Part shown: one piece after another, positions 15,127-23,898 of the stretch
Position numbering within the stretch: the stretch's first letter is position 1
How the letters are laid out: every line of letters begins with the position of its first letter
Assembly: GCA_964655005.1 (NCBI GenBank)
Contig: CAZZKE010000028.1
Coordinates: 1-32,274 of the forward strand
Reading direction: 5' to 3'
DNA length: 32,274 nt
DNA from: CAZZKE01 sp964655005
Lineage (GTDB): Bacteria > Pseudomonadota > Alphaproteobacteria > Rhodospirillales > JABHCV01
Made by a program: the position numbers and the translations under genes
The notes under the pieces: generated by a model
Seen by the model: the letters and a program-made list of their open reading frames with translations, nothing else
Told to the model about the DNA's origin: nothing
The model's database searches: none

Positions 15127-16617
15127 TTAATTCCTTTCGCCGCGGCTGGGCGGTTGACAAACGTAACGGCCATCCACGGACCGGTATCCGGCGGCCCGGA
15201 ACAAGGCGCGCGAGGCCGTGTTTTCCGCGATAACGTCGGCAACGAAACCGGCCTGCGGAATCAGGTGTCGGGCCGTCCGCAGTGCTGCCGTGCCGATCCT
15301 TTGTCCGGCGTGTTCACGGGCGATAAAAATGGAAACGTCATAGTACGGCTCCGCCACGCCGGACCGAAGGTCGAGGCGCAGCACGCCCACCGGAACGTCG
15401 TTACGCATAATCACATTCAGATGCCGGCCCGGATCCGCGATCGTCGCCTTCATCCACTCCGTGTGCCCGTTCCGGCCGGGCGCTTTCGGATTGTTAAAAT
15501 ACCGGCGAGTGAAGGGATCGGATTGCCAGTCAAAAATCAAATCGGAATCTGCGATCGTCGCCGGTCGCAAGCTGATTTGATCGCCGTCGCGCGTCATCAA
15601 CGGCGCGACCTCTATCACCACCCGTCCGGCGCCCAGGCCATCGCATACGGTCAATGCCTGACGGCGCATTTCCATCAGGCGATGGGGCCGATCCATCAGA
15701 AACTTCAACGCCTCGGCGACGCTTTCCGCCGTCACCCGTTCGCCGTCGCCGATCATCATCGCAGCCCCGGTTTCGACCAGGTTTCGCGCCACCGTCCGCT
15801 GGTTGTCGGCGGTTATCAGCATCAGGGTCGGCAGGCCCATACAGCAGCGTTCCCAGGCCGAGCTTCCCGCCGCGCCGATGGCCAGGTCGGCCCGCGCCAT
15901 CAGGCCCGCCATGTCTTCATGATCGACATGCAGGTTCCCCGACAGCTTCGACAAATGCGGCGCCGCGCCGCCCAGCGCCACATCGACCCGTATGTCCGGC
16001 GCGACCCGGGCCAGCCCGTCGAGGACAATGGCGGTGACGTTGTCCGGGTCCGTGGCGCCGCAACTGACCAGCACCCGCCGGACCGTTTTTTCGTTTTGCC
16101 GCCGGGCCAGCGCCGCCGCGCGGGCCGCCGCGAACTGGGGCCGCAGAAGGGCATAGGCCGAGCCGGTCAGGACACGGCACGAAGGCGGCGCCAGATCGGC
16201 GTAATCATGCCTGTCACGGCCCACGGTCTGGTCCAGCAGCACGTCGCAGTCGTGCGTCCGGTCGGCCAGATCGTCGATTACCAGAATTTTCCCGGCCCAG
16301 TCCCGGCAGCCGGATTCATAACCGGCGTCGAGCCCGTAATGATCGACCACCAGCAAATCGCAGCCGTCCGGCCAGATGGCTTTCAGCTCATCGGCGTCAT
16401 CCGGGCCTTGCAGGGTCCCGACCATATGGCCGGCCTTCGCAAGCGCCGCGACGGCATCGATTGCCCCTTTTCGGCAGGCGAACGCGCAGCGCCAGCCGCG
16501 CCCGGCCAACGCCTCGGCAAGGGCCAGGCAGCGGGTTACATGGCCGGCCCCGATGGCCGGCGAAGCATCGGTCCGGAAGATGGCCAGCGGTCGCTTTTTG
16601 TTACGTTCGCCGTTCAT
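15127..16617 (-). CDS. pseG: PseG-PseH fusion: UDP-sugar hydrolase plus N-acetyltransferase
   Basis: A 496-residue two-domain protein. Residues 1-340 match PseG, the hydrolase that releases UDP from UDP-2,4-diacetamido-2,4,6-trideoxy-L-altrose: IGAGHVTRCLALA with His26 in the place of the PseG catalytic histidine, VVDHYGLDAGYE, VSCGATDPDN and GAAGSSAWERCCMGLP. Residues 341-496 are a GNAT domain (ISLRPATIADSDLIFDWQSD, then AREHAGQRIGTAAL and ENTASRALFRAAGY) corresponding to PseH, which acetylates the 4-amino group just before hydrolysis. The fusion therefore joins two consecutive pathway steps. It starts at 16617-16615 and overlaps the previous stop by one base (TGATG). The family assignment is strong. 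Confidence 0.92.
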   Translation of the reverse strand: MNGERNKKRPLAIFRTDASPAIGAGHVTRCLALAEALAGRGWRCAFACRKGAIDAVAALAKAGHMVGTLQGPDDADELKAIWPDGCDLLVVDHYGLDAGYESGCRDWAGKILVIDDLADRTHDCDVLLDQTVGRDRHDYADLAPPSCRVLTGSAYALLRPQFAAARAAALARRQNEKTVRRVLVSCGATDPDNVTAIVLDGLARVAPDIRVDVALGGAAPHLSKLSGNLHVDHEDMAGLMARADLAIGAAGSSAWERCCMGLPTLMLITADNQRTVARNLVETGAAMMIGDGERVTAESVAEALKFLMDRPHRLMEMRRQALTVCDGLGAGRVVIEVAPLMTRDGDQISLRPATIADSDLIFDWQSDPFTRRYFNNPKAPGRNGHTEWMKATIADPGRHLNVIMRNDVPVGVLRLDLRSGVAEPYYDVSIFIAREHAGQRIGTAALRTARHLIPQAGFVADVIAENTASRALFRAAGYRSVDGRYVCQPPSRGERN

Positions 16618-18515
16618 CAGGCGGCCTCGTCAATAATGAATCTGGCGATGGCTGCCTCGGCGGCTGCCGGATTCGGGCCGATAAAGCGTTCCGCGTAATC
16701 CGTGGCGAACCGTTCGGGGAAAACGCTGGTCGAGGAGTCCGGATCCAGAGATTCACGGATCAGCCTGGCCAGGCCTTCCCGGTCCGTCGCCAGCGGCCAG
16801 TCGATATCGCCGGCCGCCGGCAACCCCACGAACAGGTCGTCGGCGAACTGGTTTTCCCGGCTGCCGCCCTCAAGGAAAATCGGATCGTAGTAAATGGTCG
16901 GCCAGCCGGCATACAGGGTCTGGTAAAAGACGCTGGAAAAGGCCGTTACCGCCACATCGTGTTGCACAAGGGTTTCGTTGATATCGCCGTTGCCGTCCCA
17001 GTTTATCAGGTCGAAAACGCCGAGGCTGCGGGCCAGTTGCTTTTCCAGCCGGTGCGTATGGTGGGGGTGGCCGCGATAGGTGGCGCTCCAGCCCTGTTCC
17101 GCCAGTTCCCTGAACACCATGAACACGTCCAGCAAATGGCGCTCGCTTGACCTGGACCGCGACGCCGTGGCGTGGCCGGGAAAACCGCAACCCAGAATCA
17201 ACAGTCTTTTGCCGTGACAGGCCGGGCGTTTGCCGCGCACCGGGTTCATCTGCCCGGTCAACGGATTGCCCAGCGCCGGCCGGCGCGGTTTCCGGTGTTC
17301 CGGTAACTGGCCCCCGTATTCCGCCTGATGGTCGGTGCCGCTGGCGATGTAGGTCACGTGCGGGCTGTTGAAGCCCATGCCGAAAGAGGGCGAGCGGAAG
17401 GTGTTCATGCCGTGCCCGACGTAATAGATGGGTATTCCGGAATTCCGGTTCATGTCGGCCAGCGCCCCCATCAGGAAACCGGCCTCGCCATTGATAAGCA
17501 GCGCCGAAAACCCGGACACCCGTTGCAGTTTGCGGGCCTGCGCCATAATCACCAGATTTTTCCACAGCAGCGCCCCGGCGACGGCGGCGGCGGCGCGGGC
17601 CAGCAGGGGGCCGTAGTCGATGCCGTTCAGGCTGGCCAGGTCCGGCCCGGCCGCCGCCCGGCCGATCCCGGCCAGATGCTTCAGGGTCGCCCGCGCCGTC
17701 CTGATTTCGGCCAGGCCGGGCAGCGCCGGCAGGTGGTCGTAGCGCAGCGCCTGTGTGCCTTCGATCCCGATACGATTGACGCACAGGCGAAATTTACCGC
17801 TGTCGGCCAGTTCGCGGACCAGCAGTTCGGTGCCGCGCCCGATGAAGACATAAAATACCGGCCTGGTATCCTTCCTGAATCTGGCGGCGAACATTTTCAG
17901 ACGACTGGCCAGCCAGTCCAGTCGAAAACCGCCGACGAAGGACTTGCACAAGCGGGCCAGCGAGACCTCGAATTCCCGCAGAATCAGCGGCGGCAGCGGG
18001 TCGGCCGGTTCCAGCCGCCGGCTTTCGCGGCCAAGGGCCGTCGCCACATATTCGGCCAGTTCCCCAAGGGGCCGATATTCGGGCCGGACCCGGTCCATGC
18101 CCTCGCCATCGGTCAGGTCGAAATAGACGGTTTCGGCGGCGGCGAATTTTTCCAGCGCCAGGCGCAGTATTTCCCCGGTCCGGATAACGTAGGCCGGCAA
18201 CACCAGGCGGCCGATTTCCCAGTCAAGAAGTTTACCGAAGGAAATATCGCCGACCCGGGTCACGTCACGACCGTCGGCGAAATACCAGCCGTCCATAAAC
18301 CGGCTACCCGTCCGGTCGATCTGGTGCGACGTTTCGGGGTTCAACATGGCCTCTCCCCACAGGGCCTGAATGTTTCCATCCGCCAGTCGCCCGGTCCACT
18401 TTCCTTCCGGGTCCTGGCCGGGGCGCAGGTAGACAACGACGTCGCCGGACTGCGGCGGGCGGGCCAGCCGCCCGAGCGCCGCAAGCGGGGTGCGGTCGAG
18501 AAAATAAAGGTTCAT
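16617..18515 (-). CDS. Large GT-B-like surface carbohydrate transferase
   Basis: A 632-residue protein of uncertain family. The C-terminal half resembles GT-B or capsule-type transferases: INGEAGFLMGALADMNRN, YYVGHGM ending at 370, YIASGTDHQAEYGG, the YRGHPHH segment, and DVAVTAFSSVFYQTLYAGWPTIYYDP, the likely nucleotide-sugar binding side. The N-terminal 300 residues are not recognised. Its plan is like that of the 591-residue protein at 10806-12581, though the two are not close in sequence. It sits between hisF and pseG in a run of overlapping genes (TGATG at the hisF stop), so its expression follows the pathway. It may use CMP-pseudaminic acid as donor; this is inference. Confidence 0.6.
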   Translation of the reverse strand: MNLYFLDRTPLAALGRLARPPQSGDVVVYLRPGQDPEGKWTGRLADGNIQALWGEAMLNPETSHQIDRTGSRFMDGWYFADGRDVTRVGDISFGKLLDWEIGRLVLPAYVIRTGEILRLALEKFAAAETVYFDLTDGEGMDRVRPEYRPLGELAEYVATALGRESRRLEPADPLPPLILREFEVSLARLCKSFVGGFRLDWLASRLKMFAARFRKDTRPVFYVFIGRGTELLVRELADSGKFRLCVNRIGIEGTQALRYDHLPALPGLAEIRTARATLKHLAGIGRAAAGPDLASLNGIDYGPLLARAAAAVAGALLWKNLVIMAQARKLQRVSGFSALLINGEAGFLMGALADMNRNSGIPIYYVGHGMNTFRSPSFGMGFNSPHVTYIASGTDHQAEYGGQLPEHRKPRRPALGNPLTGQMNPVRGKRPACHGKRLLILGCGFPGHATASRSRSSERHLLDVFMVFRELAEQGWSATYRGHPHHTHRLEKQLARSLGVFDLINWDGNGDINETLVQHDVAVTAFSSVFYQTLYAGWPTIYYDPIFLEGGSRENQFADDLFVGLPAAGDIDWPLATDREGLARLIRESLDPDSSTSVFPERFATDYAERFIGPNPAAAEAAIARFIIDEAA

Positions 18516-19273
18516 CAGAGGCGCACCGGTATTCCCTGCTTCGCCATGAAAAGCTTGGCTTCGCGCGGTGTCTGCTGGGTAAAATGAAAGATGCTGGCCG
18601 CCGCCACGGCGGAGGCATTGGCGTCGCGGATTACATCGACCATGTCCTGATAGTCCTTCGCGCCGCCGGAGGCGATAACCGGAATCGAGACCGCTTCGGT
18701 TATGCCGCGGACAAGATCGGTGTCATAACCTGCCATCGCGCCGTCCCGTTCGATCGATGTAATCAGGATTTCCCCGGCCCCCGCCTGTTCGGCCCGCCGG
18801 GCGACGGTGACCGGGTCAAGGCCCGTCGGCCGGGAACCGGACAGGATAAAGACCTCGTAATCGCCGTTGTCATGGCGACGGGCATCGATGGAAACGACGA
18901 CACACTGGGACCCGAACTGGGCTGAAACCTCGGCGATGAAATCCGGCCGGGTCACCGCCTGGGTGTTGATCGCCACCTTGTCGGCGCCGGCCCGCAGCAA
19001 ATCGCGGACATCGTCGATGGAACGGATGCCGCCGCCGACCGTCAGCGGCATGAAGCAGTCGTCGGCCAGGTCGTCGATCAGGTTGAAATCGGGCGATCTG
19101 TTTTCCGGACTGGCGGAAATATCCATGAACACCAACTCATCGACCTCGCGGGTATTGTAAACGGCGATAGCCGGCAGCGGCTGGCCGACCGGGCGCCATG
19201 AATCGAACCCGACGCCCTTGACCAGACTGTGATCACGGTAGAGCAGGGTCGGAATGACGCGGGTTTTCAGCAT
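18515..19273 (-). CDS. HisF-like subunit for sugar amidotransfer (HisF2 type)
   Basis: A 252-residue (beta-alpha)8 barrel that aligns with histidine-biosynthesis HisF from residue 1 without gaps. The Asp in the CLD motif (Asp11 of HisF), one of the two catalytic acids of the cyclase, is Leu11 here (IPTLLYRD), while the other, Asp130 in VVVSIDARR, is kept. The ERDG of ITSIERDG replaces the usual DRDG. This pattern argues against imidazole glycerol phosphate synthase and for a HisF2-type partner that channels ammonia from the HisH-like subunit to the WbpG/PseA-like enzyme, as described for acetamidino sugars in Pseudomonas aeruginosa O5. It overlaps the HisH-like gene by 7 bases. Confidence 0.9.
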   Translation of the reverse strand: MLKTRVIPTLLYRDHSLVKGVGFDSWRPVGQPLPAIAVYNTREVDELVFMDISASPENRSPDFNLIDDLADDCFMPLTVGGGIRSIDDVRDLLRAGADKVAINTQAVTRPDFIAEVSAQFGSQCVVVSIDARRHDNGDYEVFILSGSRPTGLDPVTVARRAEQAGAGEILITSIERDGAMAGYDTDLVRGITEAVSIPVIASGGAKDYQDMVDVIRDANASAVAAASIFHFTQQTPREAKLFMAKQGIPVRL

Positions 19274-19905
19274 GGCGCGGCGAAATCCGCGGCCATGAAA
19301 TTTTGCAGCAGCCGGAATCCCGGCTTCTGGCTTTTTTCCGGATGGAACTGGACGCCGAAAATATTATCCCGCCCGACCATGGAAACGAAACCGCCGCAAT
19401 ACGGCGTTCGCCCCTGAATATCGACCGGGTCATTACATTCGAGATAATAGCCGTGCACGAAATAGAAATCCTTGCCGTCCTCGATACCGCCCAGCAGGGG
19501 GGCCGGCCTGTCCGCCACCCTGCCGACTTCGTTCCAGCCCATATGCGGGACCCGCTCGCCACCGGTCGGCCGCAGGCGTTTGACGGTACCGGAAATCCAG
19601 CCTAGGCCCGCCGTTTCGCCGCCTTCCAGGCTGTGCCCGGCGATCAGGTGCATGCCCAGGCAGATCCCCAGAAACGGCGTCTTGTTGACGCGTACCGCGT
19701 CGTCCAGCGCCTTGTCCATGCCGTGTTCGCGCAAATTCGCCATGGCCCGGGGGAAGGCCCCGACGCCGGGCAGAATAATGCGGTCGGCCCCGTCCAGACC
19801 GTCCGGCCTGCCGGTAACGACAACATCGCCGCCGCATTTTTCTACCGACCGGGCGATGGAATCCAGATTGCACAGGCCGTAATCGATGATGACAACAGCG
19901 GTCAT
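19267..19905 (-). CDS. HisH-like glutaminase subunit for sugar amidotransfer
   Basis: A 212-residue class I glutamine amidotransferase with an intact triad: Cys82 in GICLGMHL and His188/Glu190 in GVQFHPEKS. The opening VVIIDYGLCNLDSI and LPGVGAFPRAM match HisH. It releases ammonia from glutamine and, with the HisF-like barrel next to it, feeds the amidotransferase encoded directly upstream. The three genes are linked by overlaps (ATGA with pseA, 7 bases with hisF), so they are likely made in fixed ratio. No histidine-biosynthesis genes are nearby, so this is a dedicated copy. Confidence 0.92.
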   Translation of the reverse strand: MTAVVIIDYGLCNLDSIARSVEKCGGDVVVTGRPDGLDGADRIILPGVGAFPRAMANLREHGMDKALDDAVRVNKTPFLGICLGMHLIAGHSLEGGETAGLGWISGTVKRLRPTGGERVPHMGWNEVGRVADRPAPLLGGIEDGKDFYFVHGYYLECNDPVDIQGRTPYCGGFVSMVGRDNIFGVQFHPEKSQKPGFRLLQNFMAADFAAPC

Positions 19906-21053
19906 GGGTTGTCGGAATTTATCTTTATCAGGCAGCCGTCCAGATCCTTGATCAGTTGGCCGCGGTTATCCGTTTTGAAGACCTTTTTATTGGTGAAGCG
20001 ATCACAGATTTTGATGAATTCTTCGACCGTCAGGCCCATCGGCGCGAGGATTTCCGCCAACGGTTTGCCCAGATAGGTCCATGGAAAGCGACCGTCCCGT
20101 TTTTGCACTATTTCAAGGGCCTCGCCGCGCGCCAGCCGGCCATGGCGTATCAGGGTGCAGGCCTGCGTGGTGGCCCGCCCGAAGCCGTATTTCAGATACA
20201 TGAAATATTCATGCAGGCCGTTGATGTGGTTATCCAGGTTTTCGTAATTGACCATCTGGTTTTCAATAACCGTCGGGTAAACTTCCATTCCGTGGGCCTG
20301 GGCGATCAAGGCATTCTGCTGTCCGTCCCAGGGCAGATAATACCCCAGCAGAAGGCCGGTCACGCCGACCCGTTGCAAGTCCGCGTCATCGGGGTACATG
20401 AATTGTTGCAGGTCGCGACGGCGGATGCCGTCCTGGCCGATCAGGTCGGTCGGTCGCATGCCCTGCAGGCCGCCGAATTCTTCCAGCCAGCGGCGGGTCA
20501 GTACATTATTATCGGATGCCGCTGCCGGGCCGCCGTATTCGAATTGCGAATTTTCGGCCCAAATCAACAACGGAATATTCATCTGCACGGCGATGCGGAC
20601 GGGAATGGTGAAAATGGTCGCGTGTTCCGCCCACGAGGCATCGCCGACCTGGCTCAGACCCAAGCGGGCTATCTTGCCGCGAATTTTCGGATTAATGGAA
20701 ATCTCGATGAAATCGACGCCTAGCCGCTTCAAGTTATCGATGTTTCTGCGGCCTAGATCGGACATCTGGTCCGGATGGGCGTTGACGCACAGCGGATTCA
20801 TTCCAAGTTCCAACATCTTGATGACCTGATAGTGGCTGTCCTTGCCGCCGCTGACCGGGATAATGCAGTCGTAGTCGCTGCCGTCTTGCGAACGATAGCG
20901 CTCGAGAATTTCCAGTAACTGTTTCTCGCGTGCCTGCCAATCGATCGTCGGTCGCTTGTCATAATTGCGGCAGGCCGAACAGATCAGTTCGTCATCTATG
21001 TGCAGATCGGGACGGGTTTCCGGCATGACGCAACGCGAGCAATATCTAATCAA
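19902..21053 (-). CDS. pseA: N-acetyl sugar amidotransferase (PseA/WbpG-like)
   Basis: A 383-residue ATP-pyrophosphatase-type enzyme. The N-terminus has a zinc ribbon with Cys5, Cys8, Cys25 and Cys28 (IRYCSRCVMPETRPD is typical), and the ATP loop VSGGKDS is at 67-73. ENSQFEYGG and YYLPWDGQQN are further conserved blocks of the WbpG/PseA family, which converts an N-acetyl group to an acetamidino group using ammonia from HisH/HisF. In Campylobacter this yields the 7-acetamidino form of pseudaminic acid. The start codon is TTG at 21053-21051, overlapping the spsF stop; no ATG precedes the required cysteines, and AAGG lies upstream. High confidence. Confidence 0.92.
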   Translation of the reverse strand: MIRYCSRCVMPETRPDLHIDDELICSACRNYDKRPTIDWQAREKQLLEILERYRSQDGSDYDCIIPVSGGKDSHYQVIKMLELGMNPLCVNAHPDQMSDLGRRNIDNLKRLGVDFIEISINPKIRGKIARLGLSQVGDASWAEHATIFTIPVRIAVQMNIPLLIWAENSQFEYGGPAAASDNNVLTRRWLEEFGGLQGMRPTDLIGQDGIRRRDLQQFMYPDDADLQRVGVTGLLLGYYLPWDGQQNALIAQAHGMEVYPTVIENQMVNYENLDNHINGLHEYFMYLKYGFGRATTQACTLIRHGRLARGEALEIVQKRDGRFPWTYLGKPLAEILAPMGLTVEEFIKICDRFTNKKVFKTDNRGQLIKDLDGCLIKINSDNP

Positions 21054-21802
21054 TGTTCAGCCTTTCTTGTGGTGGAAACGGATGGCGCCGCCGCCAGGCC
21101 CGAATTCAATTTTTCGATGTCGGGCCGGGCCGCCAGAAAATCCAGAATATCGGCAGTGGTGAACCTGGGGTCACGCCGGTAAAGCCCTTCGTAGACGCCC
21201 TTTATCATATCGAAGTCGGCCTGTTCGTCGACCGTCCAGCGCTTGCCCGACAGGTCCGGCCGGTTGACCACGGAGCCCAGGCTAAAGCGTTCCGGCCGCC
21301 GCCAGATATAGGGCAGGACGTGTTCCCGTTCGAACCCGTCCCCGGCGTTGCGCCAGGCGTCTTGCAGACTTTCGAACGATACCACTTCCACATCCAGCCC
21401 CTGCGGCCAGGTCCGCCGCAGCGTGTTGCTGGTGAAATCGTGGCCGCCGGCCAGGTGCTGCTCGACGGCCCGGTCGATAACCGTGCCATCGGCCAGCGGG
21501 CAGTCGCCGGTCAGGCGGACAACATGATCGGCGTCGAATTTCCGGGCGGCCTGATAGTAACGGTCCAGGACATCATCCAGCGAACCCCGGAAACAGGGTA
21601 CGTTCAGGCGCCGGCAAAGATCGGCGATCGGCTGGTCGTCATCGCCATCGCTGGTGGCGACAATCAGGCCGTCAATCTTGCCGGACCGTCGCACCCGTTC
21701 AATTTGCAGCGCCAGCATGGGCCGTCCGAGAATTTCCCTGAGCACCTTGCCGGGCAGCCGGCTGGAGCCCATGCGGGCCTGCAAAATGGCGATAATTTTC
21801 AT
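21050..21802 (-). CDS. spsF: SpsF-type cytidylyltransferase, probable CMP-nonulosonate synthetase
   Basis: A 250-residue nucleotidyltransferase beginning MKIIAILQARMGSSRLPGKV, the nucleotide-binding signature of SpsF, with RLTGDCPLAD (metal-binding Asp) in the middle. SpsF proteins accompany NeuB-like SpsE and PseG-like SpsG in Bacillus spore-coat loci and resemble CMP-Kdo synthetase. No classical PseF with the PARGGSKRIP motif is visible in the window, so this protein is the best candidate for making CMP-pseudaminic acid. It overlaps both neighbours by four bases, within the translationally coupled series. The family is sure; the nucleotide is inferred. Confidence 0.85.
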   Translation of the reverse strand: MKIIAILQARMGSSRLPGKVLREILGRPMLALQIERVRRSGKIDGLIVATSDGDDDQPIADLCRRLNVPCFRGSLDDVLDRYYQAARKFDADHVVRLTGDCPLADGTVIDRAVEQHLAGGHDFTSNTLRRTWPQGLDVEVVSFESLQDAWRNAGDGFEREHVLPYIWRRPERFSLGSVVNRPDLSGKRWTVDEQADFDMIKGVYEGLYRRDPRFTTADILDFLAARPDIEKLNSGLAAAPSVSTTRKAEH

Positions 21803-22719
21803 CGGCCGACGCGGGATTTCATGTCCTCGAACGCATCATAGACCCGCCGCCTCAGGCCGGGGTCTACTTGTTCCCAGGAAAAATGGCGGTCCTTTTCCGG
21901 TTCTTTGACCAGGCCCAGGATTTTTTCTGTCTTTGGCCCGAACCGGCGACCGTAGCGGCGGCACAGGTCGCCGAATATCTCTGCCGGGCGGGTCACGAAG
22001 TCATCGTAATCGACAACCGTGACGCGGTCCTGCCGGGGCAGGTTTTCATAACCCCTGGCGTAAACGTAGCAGCACCGCTCGACCGGATTCATGGCGGTAA
22101 ATTCCTTCGCGTCTGCCGGGGCGATCCAGCTTGGCAGGAAAAAATCTCCCTCGCGGCGATAGGGCGGGTAGGTCCACGGACCAAGCAGCGATTGATCGCT
22201 GTACGACCGCTTGCGCACGAACGATCCGATAACGCTTTCCGGCTTGCGCAGCATGACCAGCAGGTTAATTCCGCGATAATAGTCCATCACCCCGGCCATG
22301 AACGGCGACAGGTCGGGAACCTTGATGACGATCCGCCGTTCGTGGGCGGCCTCGAGAATTTCATTTCGCGTCCGCGTGCGCCCCAGACGGTCGGCGATTT
22401 CGGCATCGGACTTGGACATGCGGACGCAGGAATAATCGTTTTCATTGAAATTCAGGAACCGCCCGGCCAGGGCGTTGAATAGAAATTCTTCCACCAGATA
22501 GGTTTCGAACTGAAGACGCCAGTCGTCTTTGGCCATTGTTTCGATAGCCGGAATCAGCGCGTACAGCATCAGCGGTTCGAAGGCGTATTCGGTTTTGACC
22601 AGGGAATCGAAAAGACTGCCCAGAATGCGCGTGCCGCTACGCCCCGGACCGCCGATCAAAATGGTGTTGTCGGTAAGTTCGCGGGACTTGGGGTACAGTG
22701 ACAGGGCGGTGTTTGTCAT
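21799..22719 (-). CDS. PAPS-dependent sulfotransferase
   Basis: A 306-residue sulfotransferase-fold protein. LIGGPGRSGTR at 21-31 is the 5'-phosphosulfate-binding loop, and LLVMLRKPESVIGSFVRKR near the middle matches the 3'-phosphate-binding segment with its Arg and Ser. It should move sulfate from PAPS to a hydroxyl or amine, probably of the surface glycan made by this locus. It lies between pseC and spsF in the main operon, 6 bases after the pseC stop. An APS kinase, which makes PAPS, is encoded at 26330-26881 near the head of the same locus, which supports the assignment. The acceptor is unknown. Confidence 0.85.
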   Translation of the reverse strand: MTNTALSLYPKSRELTDNTILIGGPGRSGTRILGSLFDSLVKTEYAFEPLMLYALIPAIETMAKDDWRLQFETYLVEEFLFNALAGRFLNFNENDYSCVRMSKSDAEIADRLGRTRTRNEILEAAHERRIVIKVPDLSPFMAGVMDYYRGINLLVMLRKPESVIGSFVRKRSYSDQSLLGPWTYPPYRREGDFFLPSWIAPADAKEFTAMNPVERCCYVYARGYENLPRQDRVTVVDYDDFVTRPAEIFGDLCRRYGRRFGPKTEKILGLVKEPEKDRHFSWEQVDPGLRRRVYDAFEDMKSRVGR

Positions 22720-22725
22720 TTTGGT

Positions 22726-23898
22726 TCAGGTCCGCTTCAGGGCCGATTCGATGGCCGCCACCACCCGTTCCGGGTCGTCGTCGGCCATTGCCGGAAACAG
22801 CGGCAGGCTCAGGCATCTGGCGTAATAGGCCCGGGCCCCCGGCAATTCGGTTTTTCCATACAGGTCCCGGTAATAGGGCTGGCTGTGAACGGGAATATAA
22901 TGGACCTGACTGCCGATGCCTTGTTTCTTAAGCCGCCCCATCAGTTCGGCGCGACCGATTCCGGCGCCGTTGAAATCGAACAGCGCCACATATAAATGCC
23001 AGGCCGGGCGGCATCCGGGCATGTGCGCCAGGGGGCGCACAACAGGATTTAATGGGGCCAGCAATTGATCATATCGGGCCGCCAGCCGGCGGCGGCGTTC
23101 GACGAAACCGTCCAGTTTGCCTAATTGGCTGAGGCCGAGGGCGCAGTGGATATCGCTGGCCCGGTAGTTGAAACCGATTTCCGGCATTTCGTAAATCCAC
23201 GGATCGGCGGCGCCGTCGCGGACCATGCCGTGACTGCGCAATTTACCCATTCGGGCGGCCAGGGCGGGATCGTTGGTGGTCACCGCACCGCCCTCGCCCA
23301 TGGCCACGGTTTTCACCGGGTGAAACGAAAAGGCCGCCATCTCGCCGTCCCGGCAACTGCCGACCGCAGCCTCGCCGCCGCGGCCCGGATAGGCCGCACC
23401 CAGGGCGTGGCTGGCGTCTTCGATAACGGTAACGCCATGGCGGCGGGCGATTTCGGCGATGCCCGCCAAATCCGGACTTTGCCCGGCCAGGTGCACCGGC
23501 AGCACCGCCTTGATCGCCGCGCCATGTTCGGCGATGGCCCGTTCCAGGTCTCGCGGACGCATCAGCCCGCTGTCCGCATCGACATCGCAGAACACCACAT
23601 CGGCCCCCACATAGCGCACCGCGTTGGCGGTGGCCAGGAAGGTAATGGTCGGGACCACCGCCTTGTCGCCGGGGCCAAGCCCCATGGCCATGGTCGCCAG
23701 ATGCAGCGCCGCCGTGCCGCTGGAACAGCTGACGGCGAAATCGGCGCCGGTGATTTCGGCCAGGCGGCCCTCGAAGGCCTCGACCGCCGGGCCGGTCGTC
23801 AGGAAGTCGCCGCGCAGCACCCGGGCGACCGCCTCGATGTCGTCTTCATCGACCCGATGCCGGCCATAGGGAAGGAAGCGGTCGGCCAATTCAGTCAT
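22726..23898 (-). CDS. pseC: UDP-4-amino-4,6-dideoxy-N-acetyl-L-altrosamine transaminase
   Basis: A 390-residue DegT/DnrJ-family aminotransferase. FLPYGRHRVDEDDIEAV at the N-terminus, LTTGPAVEAFE, the SSGTAALHLA cofactor segment, IEDASHALGA with the PLP-binding Asp, and FSFHPVKTVAMGEGGA with Lys196 as the Schiff-base lysine fit PseC. It takes the 4-keto product of PseB and adds the 4-amino group from glutamate. It overlaps the end of pseB by 8 bases, so the first two pathway steps are coupled. Length and motifs are intact, and the order pseB-pseC is the usual one. Confidence 0.94.
   Translation of the reverse strand: MTELADRFLPYGRHRVDEDDIEAVARVLRGDFLTTGPAVEAFEGRLAEITGADFAVSCSSGTAALHLATMAMGLGPGDKAVVPTITFLATANAVRYVGADVVFCDVDADSGLMRPRDLERAIAEHGAAIKAVLPVHLAGQSPDLAGIAEIARRHGVTVIEDASHALGAAYPGRGGEAAVGSCRDGEMAAFSFHPVKTVAMGEGGAVTTNDPALAARMGKLRSHGMVRDGAADPWIYEMPEIGFNYRASDIHCALGLSQLGKLDGFVERRRRLAARYDQLLAPLNPVVRPLAHMPGCRPAWHLYVALFDFNGAGIGRAELMGRLKKQGIGSQVHYIPVHSQPYYRDLYGKTELPGARAYYARCLSLPLFPAMADDDPERVVAAIESALKRT

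Noticed and set aside
15088..16698. 536-codon open frame on the plus strand
   Set aside because: Antisense to the PseG-PseH fusion, Arg/His/Gln-rich as expected for a shadow frame, no family motif.
17328..18587. 419-codon open frame on the plus strand
   Set aside because: Antisense to the 632-residue transferase gene, composition of a shadow frame.
18515..19905. Histidine biosynthesis hisHF pair
   Set aside because: The HisF-like protein lacks the Asp11 equivalent, and the pair overlaps a sugar amidotransferase gene in a glycan operon.
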